Shown: positions 25,815-33,241, numbered from the stretch's first letter. The stretch is DNA of 48,919 nt from Aurantiacibacter poecillastricola (GCF_030730945.1 NZ_JAVAMS010000008.1:1-48919), one strand, 5' to 3'. Made by a program: numbers and translations. Notes: generated by a model not told the origin, from the sequence alone.

Positions 25815-26153
25815 ATGGCGACAATCGCTCCTCCGCAGCCCGCGGCAACCGCGTTTCCCAAAGCCGACGCCATTAGGGCGTTGGTCGACGAACTGCTGCA
25901 AGTGGCCAGGGCTGAGGCACAGGTGCGCGGAATTGCCCTGCCTCCGGAAAACCCGAAGATCATCCAGGCGCCCGTGCCACTCGACTCCTTGTCCGTGGTC
26001 GACACGCTTTGCGCGGTGGAGCAGGTCCTCGACATCGAGCTTCGCGACAGCATCGTCCGCACCGGCGGCTACAATTCGATCGAGAAGGCGATTGACGACC
26101 TCCTCCCTAAGATCGAACGCGTCTGGGTTAAGAAGAAAGGGTCGAAGCCATGA
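25815..26153 (+). CDS. Small carrier-protein-like (ACP-like) protein, first gene of accessory operon
   Basis: A 112-residue protein starting at ATG 25815, with GAGG five bases upstream. An in-frame GTG at 25794 is a less likely start. The C-terminal half reads like an acyl carrier protein: PLDSLSVVDTLCAVEQVLDI has the DSL motif with Ser58 at the phosphopantetheine position, then the helix-II pattern VExxLDIEL. A later helix is SIEKAIDDLLPKI. The N-terminal half has an additional helix (DAIRALVDELLQVARAEAQ). Whether Ser58 is really modified is unknown; it could be a carrier-fold adaptor. The stop overlaps the XRE gene start (ATGA), so the two are co-translated. Resemblance is judged by eye only. 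Confidence 0.6.
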   Translation: MATIAPPQPAATAFPKADAIRALVDELLQVARAEAQVRGIALPPENPKIIQAPVPLDSLSVVDTLCAVEQVLDIELRDSIVRTGGYNSIEKAIDDLLPKIERVWVKKKGSKP

Positions 26154-26524
26154 CCAATCTCGCACTCCGCCAGGAAGGCGACGAGCAGGAGCGGCGGCGC
26201 TTGGGCGACCGTCTGCGCGAAGCACGGAAATATCTCGGCCTCAAGCAGGAAGAAGTTGCTGCCTATCTCAAGATTCCCCGGACCGCGCTTACCGATATCG
26301 AGAATGGCCAGCGCCGCGTTGAAGCGATCGAACTGACGCGGCTTGCCCGTCTTTACCGCCAGTCGGTGGCCTATTTTACCGGCGAAGACGAGGCCTCCGC
26401 GAGCCTTCCCGCCGATGTCGCCCATCTGGCGCGACGCGTTGCGGCCTTGTCGACTGAGGACCGGGCCGAGCTGAGCCGGTTTGCCGAATATCTCCGCTCG
26501 CGGTCTGGCGGCGAACGGAGCTGA
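26150..26524 (+). CDS. XRE-family HTH transcriptional regulator
   Basis: A 124-residue protein with a lambda-repressor-like HTH at residues about 18-72: LGDRLREARKYLGLKQEEVA, then IPRTALTDIENGQRRVEA and LARLYRQSVAYFTG. The C-terminal helical tail has AALSTEDRAELSRFAEYLRS. XRE proteins encoded directly upstream of ImmA/IrrE peptidases are typically repressors inactivated by cleavage, as in the ICEBs1 ImmR/ImmA pair and DdrO/IrrE (family knowledge). The next gene here is such a peptidase, three bases away. It likely represses this operon, and the dyad at 25772-25792 is a candidate site. Confidence 0.9.
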   Translation: MTNLALRQEGDEQERRRLGDRLREARKYLGLKQEEVAAYLKIPRTALTDIENGQRRVEAIELTRLARLYRQSVAYFTGEDEASASLPADVAHLARRVAALSTEDRAELSRFAEYLRSRSGGERS

Positions 26525-26527
26525 TCG

Positions 26528-27538
26528 ATGGCGTCGGATTATGCGAGCGCGGTTCGCGCTGGTACGATGGCAGCGGGCCGCCTGCATCGCGAACTCGATA
26601 CGCGCGCACTGATCGAGACCCAAGGCGGCAGCGTCGATGTCTTCGGCGCGATCCATGCCGTGGGTCTACCCTTGCTGCTTCGTCCTCTGAAAGGCCTGCT
26701 CGGCGCCTATCTCAGCGCACCTGCTCCTGGCGTTCTCGTCACGACGGAACGACCGATGAGCATCCAGCGCTTCACGGCCGCGCACGAACTCGGGCATTTT
26801 TCGATGCGACACGAGCCGAGCCTCGACGATGAGAGCATCCTGCGCCGGATGCCGATGTCGCCCGAACCGGGAAACAACTTCGAGGAAACCGAAGCCGACG
26901 CCTTTGCGATCGCCTTCATGATGCCGAAATGGCTGGTGCTCGCGCACAGCGCGCGACAAGGATGGCAGATCGATCATTTCCGGCGCCCCAATGTCGTCTA
27001 TCAGCTCTCGCTGCGGATCGGCGCCAGCTATGAGGCGACGTGCCGCACCCTGGTTCGCTACAATCTGATTTCGCCATCGGTGATGACCGACCTGCTCCGG
27101 ACGCAGCCGCGCAGCCTGAAGGTCGATCTCCTCAAGGACTATCGGCCCGACAACTATCGCGGCGACGTCTGGCTGCTGACCGAGCGCGATGCCGGCTCGC
27201 GGATCGATGGCAGTCGCAATGATCTTTTCGTGCTGCAGCTCGAAGAACATAGCGGCGGTGGGTATCTCTGGGATCTCGACCAACTGATCGCCAGCGGCTT
27301 CGCCGTCGTTCGAGACGAGCGTGAGGCAATCGACGGCGATGGCATCGGTGGTCCCGTTGTCCGCCGTGTCACCGCGGCGCCCGATGCGCCGCGGCGCGGC
27401 CGCATGTCGCTCGACGAGCGGCGGCCGTGGCAGCCTGCGCCGGCCCTCACCAGCCTGACGCTCGATTTCGACCTCACCGGCCCGGAACAGACGGGCCTGT
27501 CGCGCGCCGAACGGCGGCACCTGCTCGAGGCCGCCTGA
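26528..27538 (+). CDS. ImmA/IrrE-type metallopeptidase fused to a chagasin-like (I42) protease-inhibitor domain
   Basis: A 336-residue two-domain protein. Residues about 35-200 are an ImmA/IrrE (COG2856-like) zincin. The zinc motif is HELGH at 86-90 (FTAAHELGHFSMRHE), with the third-ligand region EETEADAFAIAFMMP near 119-133. Residues about 230-318 resemble chagasin, the I42 inhibitor of papain-family peptidases. The three inhibitor loops can be matched: GGGYLWDL for the NPTTGYxW loop, GIGGPVVRRVTA for the GxGG loop and DERRPWQ for the RPWE loop. The neighbouring gene, six bases downstream, encodes a papain-family peptidase, so the fusion probably holds that enzyme in check while the zincin cleaves the XRE regulator. 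The zincin call is firm. The chagasin call is by motif and context. Confidence 0.75.
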   Translation: MASDYASAVRAGTMAAGRLHRELDTRALIETQGGSVDVFGAIHAVGLPLLLRPLKGLLGAYLSAPAPGVLVTTERPMSIQRFTAAHELGHFSMRHEPSLDDESILRRMPMSPEPGNNFEETEADAFAIAFMMPKWLVLAHSARQGWQIDHFRRPNVVYQLSLRIGASYEATCRTLVRYNLISPSVMTDLLRTQPRSLKVDLLKDYRPDNYRGDVWLLTERDAGSRIDGSRNDLFVLQLEEHSGGGYLWDLDQLIASGFAVVRDEREAIDGDGIGGPVVRRVTAAPDAPRRGRMSLDERRPWQPAPALTSLTLDFDLTGPEQTGLSRAERRHLLEAA

Positions 27539-27544
27539 CGCCCC

Positions 27545-28225
27545 ATGATCGATATCGTCCGTGACCTTCGGCCGCTGTTCGGGCCTGCGCGCGATCAAGG
27601 CGCGCGGCCGACATGCCTCGCATTCGCCGCGAGCGACACCCACGCCGGGCTTCGCGACGGCTGGGCACCGCTGTCGTGTGAATTCGCCTTTTATGCCGCG
27701 CAGAAACGGGCGGGCAGACCGCCGACGAGCGGCGCACTGCTATCCACAATGCTGGACGCGCTACGGCTCGATGGCCAACCCGACGAGAAAGGCTGGCCGT
27801 ATCTGGCAGCGGTTCCAGCCGATCATCGACTGTGGACGCCGCCGGCGACCGTTGGCCCGCTCTATGGCCGCAACGGACAGAGGGATGGAACCGACCTGTC
27901 ATCCATCCTTGCCGCGCTGGATCGTGACACGCCGGTGCTCATGCTGACGATGCTGTCACGGTCTTTCTTCCAGCCGCGCGGTGATGGCGTCGTCGATCCG
28001 GCGAACGACGAACTCCCCGAGCCAGCGCAACGGCACGCGGTCGTCGCGGTCGGGCATGGAACCGTGGACGGCACCCCGGCCATTCTCATCCGCAACAGCT
28101 GGGGACCAGGTTGGGGCTTGGAAGGCCACGCCTGGCTTACTGAGCGCTTTCTAGCGCCGCGCCTTTTCGCCACGGCAAATTTGACGGAGGAAGTCGATGT
28201 ATCTTCCCATACCGCCGCAGCCTGA
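27545..28225 (+). CDS. Papain-family (C1A) cysteine peptidase
   Basis: A 226-residue protein with a complete papain triad. The oxyanion Gln18 and nucleophile Cys24 are in RDQGARPTCLAFAASD, with the same six-residue spacing as in papain. His164 is in QRHAVVAVGHG and Asn184 in LIRNSWGPGWGLEGHAWL. There is no signal peptide and no long propeptide, so it is cytoplasmic and would need another means of control. The gene just upstream encodes a protein with a chagasin-like inhibitor domain, which supplies one. Its 3' end overlaps the next gene by 29 bases. The substrate is unknown; host, phage or the carrier-like protein are possible. Confidence 0.88.
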   Translation: MIDIVRDLRPLFGPARDQGARPTCLAFAASDTHAGLRDGWAPLSCEFAFYAAQKRAGRPPTSGALLSTMLDALRLDGQPDEKGWPYLAAVPADHRLWTPPATVGPLYGRNGQRDGTDLSSILAALDRDTPVLMLTMLSRSFFQPRGDGVVDPANDELPEPAQRHAVVAVGHGTVDGTPAILIRNSWGPGWGLEGHAWLTERFLAPRLFATANLTEEVDVSSHTAAA

Positions 28226-28976
28226 CTGCGTTGCTGGCTGGCGCGAGGCGGTCCGGCTCGTCGACCTCGCCACCGGACACCAGGCGCAGAATGTCGTCAT
28301 CTCCGTGGCCGAGCCGACTGCGCGCGCAACACTCGCCGATCCCGTCGTGGCGGAAGTCGATGCCTTCCTTTCGGGCCATGGCAAGAAGCCCATCGAGACG
28401 GTCGCCAACACGATTTTTCCGGCAGCGCTGTACAGGCGCTACGGCGCGCCGCAATTCTTCGACCGGTTTCGCGACAACGTGCTGCCGAAGGTCCGGAGGT
28501 CGGGCGCTTGGTCGGGCTATTATTTCGAACGGATGATGGAATTGCCCCGCGCCGACGGCCAGCCAATCAATCAAATCTGGGGCATCGTCGAGCGCCTGCG
28601 CAACCCGAACGTCCGAGCGCTCAACAAATTCGAACTGCTGATCTTCGACCCCGCCCGCGACGTGAATGACTCGCCCTACGGCGGTCAGTGCCTGAGCTTT
28701 GCCAGTCTCAAGCTGATCGGCAAGGGCGACGATCGTCGCCTCGGCATGACCGCGCTCTACCGCAATCACTACTATATCGAAAAACTGCTCGGCAATCTGA
28801 TCGGCCTCGGCCGTCTGCTCGAATTCATCGCCAAGGAAGGCGGGGTCGCGCTGGGTCCGCTCACGATCGTCTCGACCAACGCCACGGTCGACACCGCCAA
28901 CTGGAACCGCGGCGATCTTAAGCAACTCTTTGAACGCTGCGATCAGGCGAGCGCACATCTCCGTGCTGCGGCGTGA
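28197..28976 (+). CDS. Thymidylate-synthase-like protein
   Basis: A 259-residue protein starting at ATG 28197, preceded by GGAGG six bases upstream. The C-terminal half follows the thymidylate synthase plan. SPYGGQCLSFASLKL (Cys165) matches the catalytic PCH...QF strand. YRNHYYIEKLLGN is in the place of the RSxDxxLGxPFN nucleotide-binding motif. LIGLGRLLEFIAKEGGVALG is the next helix, and TIVSTNATVD stands for the terminal HxY strand. The N-terminal ETVANTIFPAALYRRYG also fits. The canonical substrate Asn, Arg-Ser-x-Asp and His are not all conserved, so it may act on another nucleotide or be a non-catalytic relative. Its 3' end overlaps the convergent UDG-like gene by 34 bases. Confidence 0.75.
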   Translation: MYLPIPPQPDCVAGWREAVRLVDLATGHQAQNVVISVAEPTARATLADPVVAEVDAFLSGHGKKPIETVANTIFPAALYRRYGAPQFFDRFRDNVLPKVRRSGAWSGYYFERMMELPRADGQPINQIWGIVERLRNPNVRALNKFELLIFDPARDVNDSPYGGQCLSFASLKLIGKGDDRRLGMTALYRNHYYIEKLLGNLIGLGRLLEFIAKEGGVALGPLTIVSTNATVDTANWNRGDLKQLFERCDQASAHLRAAA

Positions 28977-29647
28977 GGCGCGCCCAACGGCAGTTCTAGC
29001 GGCTCATCGTTGTCATCCGCGACACCGTACAGGCTGAACATGCCCTCGATGAACTCGCGCTGCCCGCCGTAGCTCGGATGGCGGACCGCGGTGGTCGGAA
29101 TGTCGAGACCGTCCAGCGCCAGGTGAGCGTCGCGCCCGATCGCGACGATCTGGCGGGGCCGGATCATTGACACGAGGGCTTGCAATATCGGCCAGGTCGC
29201 CTCGCGCTCGCTTCGCGTGTGGCATCGGTTCGACATCGGATCATCCGCTTCATGGGGATGGAACGGGAAAACGTTCCAGAGCATGACAGGCTGACCGATC
29301 CGCTCTAGCACACGCCAGACGATCGCCGCGGTGCGCTCCGCCACGGCGGGTCCCTGCGTCGCACGTTCAAATGCGATGCCGCCCATCAGCGTGCCGGCAT
29401 GTCCGAGGTGAATTTCGTCGGTCAGCGGTACGCCCGTACGCCGCCCCCCGCGATAGCCGAGATCACGCGCGATCCAGATCGTTTCGACGCGATGATCAAG
29501 CGCCGCGGTGAGCAGCATTTCGAGATTGTCGCGGCGCCGGGCGGCGGCGTCGCTGCGGTCATGGACCGTGCAGCGATCGCGCCAGGGATTGAACACTGAG
29601 GGAAGTTCGGTCGCCGCCAGGGTGGACACAAAGGATTTCGGGGTCAT
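28943..29647 (-). CDS. Uracil-DNA glycosylase superfamily protein
   Basis: A 234-residue protein starting at ATG 29647. UDG-fold motifs in order: VFNPWRDRC, IARDLGYRGGRRTGVPLTDE (the G-x-x-G-x-x-x-T-G-x-P loop), LWNVFPFHPHE with Asn125, IVAIGRDAHLAL and the C-terminal His loop VRHPSYGGQREF. It may excise uracil or another altered base from DNA, or bind it. Its start overlaps the MazG-like gene stop (ATGA), so the two are coupled. The frame upstream of 29647 (41 residues) lacks family sequence and is excluded. The exact UDG family cannot be fixed by eye. Confidence 0.8.
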   Translation of the reverse strand: MTPKSFVSTLAATELPSVFNPWRDRCTVHDRSDAAARRRDNLEMLLTAALDHRVETIWIARDLGYRGGRRTGVPLTDEIHLGHAGTLMGGIAFERATQGPAVAERTAAIVWRVLERIGQPVMLWNVFPFHPHEADDPMSNRCHTRSEREATWPILQALVSMIRPRQIVAIGRDAHLALDGLDIPTTAVRHPSYGGQREFIEGMFSLYGVADDNDEPLELPLGAPHAAARRCALA

Positions 29648-30822
29648 GACGGCAATTCCTTGATACGCAGGCGGCGATTGGCGAAGTCGATCAGGACGCG
29701 GCCGCGCCGATGCTCCTGAAGGAAGCGGAAAGCCGTATAGCCCTGGAGGATCGCTTCCTCCCAAAGCCACAGCGGACAGCGTTCTGATTCGTAGCCGGCG
29801 ACGAACTGGCGGACATGCTTCAGCATGTCCAGCGGAAGGCCACCGCGCTTCACGTTTTCAAAGTACCGGAGTTGCTGCGCTTGTCCGAAAATCCAGGAAG
29901 TTATGCCCTCTTCGATGAGAATCGCCCGAGCACCGTCTTCGGCGTCGTCGAGTTTCGGATCGCTCTTGCGCTTGAGACGGAGCAGCGCACGCAGCACTGG
30001 CGACCAGCCAAGCACCGCGACATAAGCGTAGTGAAAGACATCGTGGAAACGATAGTCGTCGGGTTCGAGCGCGTTGTCGGTGAGCCGGTCGCCGACATAC
30101 ACACCGCTTGAGCGTTGATACACGAATGTCTGCCCGCGAACGGTGCGTTCATAGACGTCGATCGCCATCCGCCGCGGCAATTGCTCTTCTGGGTCGAGCG
30201 CCGCATCGGTCGGCGCCGGATAGATGCGCTCGCGCGGCCAGCGATCGAAGATCTTGTGAAGATTCTTCACGGCGGCAGCCTCGATGGTAACACCGGATTC
30301 GTTTGCCGCCTGGATCAACCGGCGCATGACCGCGACCAGCCGGCCCGCGAGTGCTTCGCGGTCCTTCGCAAGACCGCCCGCCTGGAAATCGTTGATGAGC
30401 AGCCCAACGTCGCCTGCCAGCGCGAGCAGGCTATGCTCGAACTGCGGCATCGGTGCCTTGGCAAGCGGAATGTGCTGCGGCTGCAGCGCATGGAAACTGA
30501 GCGTTTCGTTGCCGCCCGTCTGCCATTGTCCGCCGTTTGTCGCCGCGGCGGCAGCGATGTCGCTGAGCGCCATGCGGCTGCGCCGTGCGATCGCCGCCAG
30601 ATACCAAAGGACGTCACCAAGCTCTTCCGCGACGGCGTGAGCGTAACCCAGGTAGGAGGCATCGTCGCGCTGCTTTTTCTTGGCCTCACTGAGCAAGCTG
30701 CCGACTTCGCCGAAAAGGCCAAGCATCGAGAAGCCCAGTGCGCGGCCACCGCTGCGTTGATCAGTCCGCGCGGCCTGCTTCGCATAATCCGCAACAGTGA
30801 GAGCTTCGAAATCCTCGCTCAT
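29644..30822 (-). CDS. MazG-like nucleotide pyrophosphohydrolase domain protein
   Basis: A 392-residue protein. Residues about 25-95 are a MazG/all-alpha NTP-PPase domain: GFSMLGLFGEVGSLLSEAKK, then AVAEELGDVLWYLAAIARR with the metal-binding E67xxD70. The first motif is atypical (Glu39 and Glu46 rather than ExxE). The remaining 300 residues form a second, mostly helical region with DYRFHDVFHYAYVAVLGWS and ARAILIEEGITSWIFGQ, conserved-looking His/Glu residues that may be another metal site. MazG enzymes hydrolyse non-canonical or excess (d)NTPs and ppGpp (family knowledge). It overlaps both neighbours by four bases in an RHH-MazG-UDG operon. Confidence 0.8.
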   Translation of the reverse strand: MSEDFEALTVADYAKQAARTDQRSGGRALGFSMLGLFGEVGSLLSEAKKKQRDDASYLGYAHAVAEELGDVLWYLAAIARRSRMALSDIAAAAATNGGQWQTGGNETLSFHALQPQHIPLAKAPMPQFEHSLLALAGDVGLLINDFQAGGLAKDREALAGRLVAVMRRLIQAANESGVTIEAAAVKNLHKIFDRWPRERIYPAPTDAALDPEEQLPRRMAIDVYERTVRGQTFVYQRSSGVYVGDRLTDNALEPDDYRFHDVFHYAYVAVLGWSPVLRALLRLKRKSDPKLDDAEDGARAILIEEGITSWIFGQAQQLRYFENVKRGGLPLDMLKHVRQFVAGYESERCPLWLWEEAILQGYTAFRFLQEHRRGRVLIDFANRRLRIKELPS

Positions 30823-31019
30823 CGCCTGCCCTTCCGGCGATCCGATATCGCGTCTGCGGGGACGCTCACGCCATAGGCTTCAAGTGCCCGCAGTACGATC
30901 ATCCGGATCGGCTCGCGGGAATCGAGCGACCGTTGACCGAGATCGCGTTTCGTAACGGCAGGAATCTGCACCTGAAGATGCTCGTCGCCGACATCGGTTT
31001 GCGCTGCGATATTTTTCAT
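30819..31019 (-). CDS. Small ribbon-helix-helix-like protein
   Basis: A 66-residue protein starting at ATG 31019; a start at 31043 in the same frame is possible but less likely. The pattern HLQVQIPAVTKRDLGQRSLD followed by PIRMIVLRALEAYGV is a strand plus two helices, as in CopG/ParD-type proteins. It heads the RHH-MazG-UDG operon, with four-base overlap to the MazG-like gene. A striking set of CATGAAAA repeats covers its start codon and leader, which suggests autoregulation by binding there. An antitoxin-like role is possible but unproven. Confidence 0.6.
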   Translation of the reverse strand: MKNIAAQTDVGDEHLQVQIPAVTKRDLGQRSLDSREPIRMIVLRALEAYGVSVPADAISDRRKGRR

Positions 31020-31048
31020 GAATCCATGAAAACATAATTTCATGAAAA
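31013..31048. promoter_or_regulatory. Operator-like cluster of CATGAAAA repeats at the RHH gene start
   Basis: TTTTCATG (31013-31020) and CATGAAAA (31025-31032) form a perfect 8-bp inverted repeat with a four-base spacer. TTTCATGAAA (31038-31047) is a perfect 10-bp palindrome. The CATGAAAA half-site recurs 16 bp later at 31041-31048. The cluster covers the ATG codon (31017-31019) of the minus-strand RHH gene, the place expected for an autoregulated RHH operon. Confidence 0.6.
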
Positions 31049-31070
31049 TAGAAAGCCCGAATCCTCCGGA

Positions 31071-33035
31071 TCAGGAGACGCTCGGCCCGCTGCGCTGCCG
31101 CCCGAGTGTCCAGTTGATCCCGCCGTCGCGCATGATGCCCGAGACCGATTTACCGACATGGCGATCGAGAACAGAGCGCCACGGCACCAGCGTGAAATCG
31201 CGCGACCGTTCGATGAGCGCATGGCGACCACTCGTCATCTCGACTGCGCGCACGAGCCTGCCTTGAACAGCCTCCCCCTCTCTGGCCTCGGCGAACGGAA
31301 CGCCTAACTTGTCGGAGAGCTGGCGGGCGACACGCAGCAATTCTCGCCGCTGGAGCGCGGCGAGCATCCCTCGCCGATAGACCGTCTGCCCATCCTGTTC
31401 GTCTGCAAGCTGTTCGGTGATCAGCCATTGCCGTCGCATCGCCTGCGCTGAACGAACCTCGTGCCCGAACCCAGCATCGCGCACTGGCACCGGCGCTTCG
31501 GCGACCAGCTCGCGATCGAGCCAGGTCGCGGCATCGGTTCCCGGTAATTTGTCGAGCGGGATCGCCGACAGGGTTTCAATGGCAACGGGGTGGTCGCGGA
31601 ACTGCATGGCTTCGAACCTCTCGACCCTGGCGAGATGGTCCGGCGCGATGATCCAGCTTCCGTCGGGCTCGCGCTCGACGACGCCCGAGATTTTTCGCAT
31701 CGCTTCAAGCCGCCGGACATGCGTTTCGGCGAAGCGTTCGCTGGCGGTCGGATCGTGCTTCAGATGGGCGTCGATCGAATAGCGCCCGCCGTTCGCCGCC
31801 GCGATCTCGTCGATCGTCCGATCGACGGCGCGAATGCCGCCCTCGCGTGGCGCGATCCGGACGATGGCATTTTCGGGGATCGTGTCGACCAGCTCGCCCT
31901 TGCCGATCTCGGCATAATGGGTGCGCCCGTCGATGCCGTCGACCAGCAGATAATGACGGTCTTCATGTTCGTCGGCGAGCCCGCGCATCACGACGCGGCC
32001 GATGATCGGCGTCGCCTCCTTCGCGACCGGGTCGTAGATGACGCGATCGACCGCAGCACGATCGAGCTTCCGCGCGGTCAGCTCGCGCTGCATGGTGCGG
32101 ATGATGTCGCCGCGCTCGCCGATCTGGCGCAGTGTGTTCGCAAGGTCGGGCTCAAGCCGCCAGGTGCCGTTGCCGACATGCGAGGCGAGTCCCATGCGCC
32201 CGAGTTTCTGCAGGCGACCGACGCGAAGCGATTGCTGGAAGGGATCGCCATCGCTCGCGCTGACCAGCCGCGCGGTATCCATGTCGCGGATCAGCCGTCT
32301 GTCGATCGCGGTCAGCCGCTCGGCACCCGTATCGCTGCGAAGCCGCTCTTCGATTTCAAGGTCGGTGCGCGGCCCCAGGTCGAGGTTGACGATCTCGATC
32401 GCCCGCTGCCGGCTCCCGTGCGAGATATACTCGCGCGCGATCAGCAGATTCTCACCCCGATCGTTTACGCCGCGCACCACGATATGCGTGTGCGGATGGC
32501 CGGTATTGAAATGGTCGACCGCCACCCAATCGAGCTTTGTCCCAAGATCCTGCTCCATCTGCGTCATCAGCCGGCGCACGAACGGCTTCAAGTCGGGATA
32601 CTGGTCGGCGTCCTCGGCCGACACGATGAACCGGAACTGGCGGCGGTCGCCGTCACACCGTTCGAGGAACGCCTTGCCATCGGCGACGTCGCTGTCGGGC
32701 GAGTAGAGCGCACCAGCCTCGCCCTCACGGGTCACGCCGTCGCGCTGAATATAGCGAAGGTGCGCCTTCGCACCGCCCATGCCTTTCCCGCCAAGGCCGA
32801 CAGGCCGTATCTTGACGATCACGCGGCGCGACCGGAACGCGCCCAATCGGTCGCGCGATCTGAGCACCCGCGCAACACTCGCGCCGCGCCCGATCCGGCT
32901 GCCGTCGAAACGGCCGCGCCTGCCCGTTTTCATGCCGGCCCGCTTTGCCGCTTTCACGACGCGGCTCAGGTAGCGCTGCTCCTTGCCCCGGCCGCGCATC
33001 CGGCCCAGCTGCGGTTCGAACTCATCATCGCGCAT
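31071..33035 (-). CDS. Relaxase (VirD2-like, DUF3363-containing)
   Basis: A 654-residue relaxase starting at ATG 33035 (MRDDEFEPQLGRM). The N-terminal 60 residues are strongly basic. The relaxase fold follows: KAHLRYIQRD with a candidate nucleophile Tyr95, then the metal-binding histidines in VDHFNTGHPHTHIVVRG (His175, 180, 182, 184). A DUF3363-type C-terminal region takes up the rest. It should nick oriT and lead the strand into the recipient. The Mesorhizobium symbiosis ICE uses a relaxase called RlxS with a similar overall role. The promoter and probably oriT lie in 33036-33380. Confidence 0.92.
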   Translation of the reverse strand: MRDDEFEPQLGRMRGRGKEQRYLSRVVKAAKRAGMKTGRRGRFDGSRIGRGASVARVLRSRDRLGAFRSRRVIVKIRPVGLGGKGMGGAKAHLRYIQRDGVTREGEAGALYSPDSDVADGKAFLERCDGDRRQFRFIVSAEDADQYPDLKPFVRRLMTQMEQDLGTKLDWVAVDHFNTGHPHTHIVVRGVNDRGENLLIAREYISHGSRQRAIEIVNLDLGPRTDLEIEERLRSDTGAERLTAIDRRLIRDMDTARLVSASDGDPFQQSLRVGRLQKLGRMGLASHVGNGTWRLEPDLANTLRQIGERGDIIRTMQRELTARKLDRAAVDRVIYDPVAKEATPIIGRVVMRGLADEHEDRHYLLVDGIDGRTHYAEIGKGELVDTIPENAIVRIAPREGGIRAVDRTIDEIAAANGGRYSIDAHLKHDPTASERFAETHVRRLEAMRKISGVVEREPDGSWIIAPDHLARVERFEAMQFRDHPVAIETLSAIPLDKLPGTDAATWLDRELVAEAPVPVRDAGFGHEVRSAQAMRRQWLITEQLADEQDGQTVYRRGMLAALQRRELLRVARQLSDKLGVPFAEAREGEAVQGRLVRAVEMTSGRHALIERSRDFTLVPWRSVLDRHVGKSVSGIMRDGGINWTLGRQRSGPSVS

Positions 33036-33105
33036 AGCGGCGTCCTTCCATGCCGGAATGACGCTCCCCGCCGATAAGAATGGCGCGTCCTCGCCAGAGC
33101 GCAAG

Positions 33106-33241
33106 GAGTCTCGCGATTGGGATCGGAAAAGCCCAGAAAACCGCCACTCCTGGTAACCCTGTCTCGCACTCAAAGGGCGAGTCTCGCAAAAGCCTTCAAA
33201 AAACGATGTGCAGACAAACACTTACAAAATCGCGAGATTTT
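33106..33241. repeat. Repeat cluster upstream of the relaxase gene (candidate oriT or regulator sites)
   Basis: GTCTCGC occurs at 33108-33114, 33161-33167 and 33181-33187 in direct orientation; the last two extend to GTCTCGCA and are exactly 20 bp apart. An inverted relative lies in the 6-bp stem AAAATC (33226-33231) / GATTTT (33236-33241) with loop GCGA. The segment around 33190-33240 is AT-rich. Repeats and dyads in the gap before a relaxase gene fit an origin of transfer, but no known nic consensus was identified. Confidence 0.4.

Noticed and set aside
31590..33077. Plus-strand frame of 495 codons
   Set aside because: Antisense of the relaxase gene.
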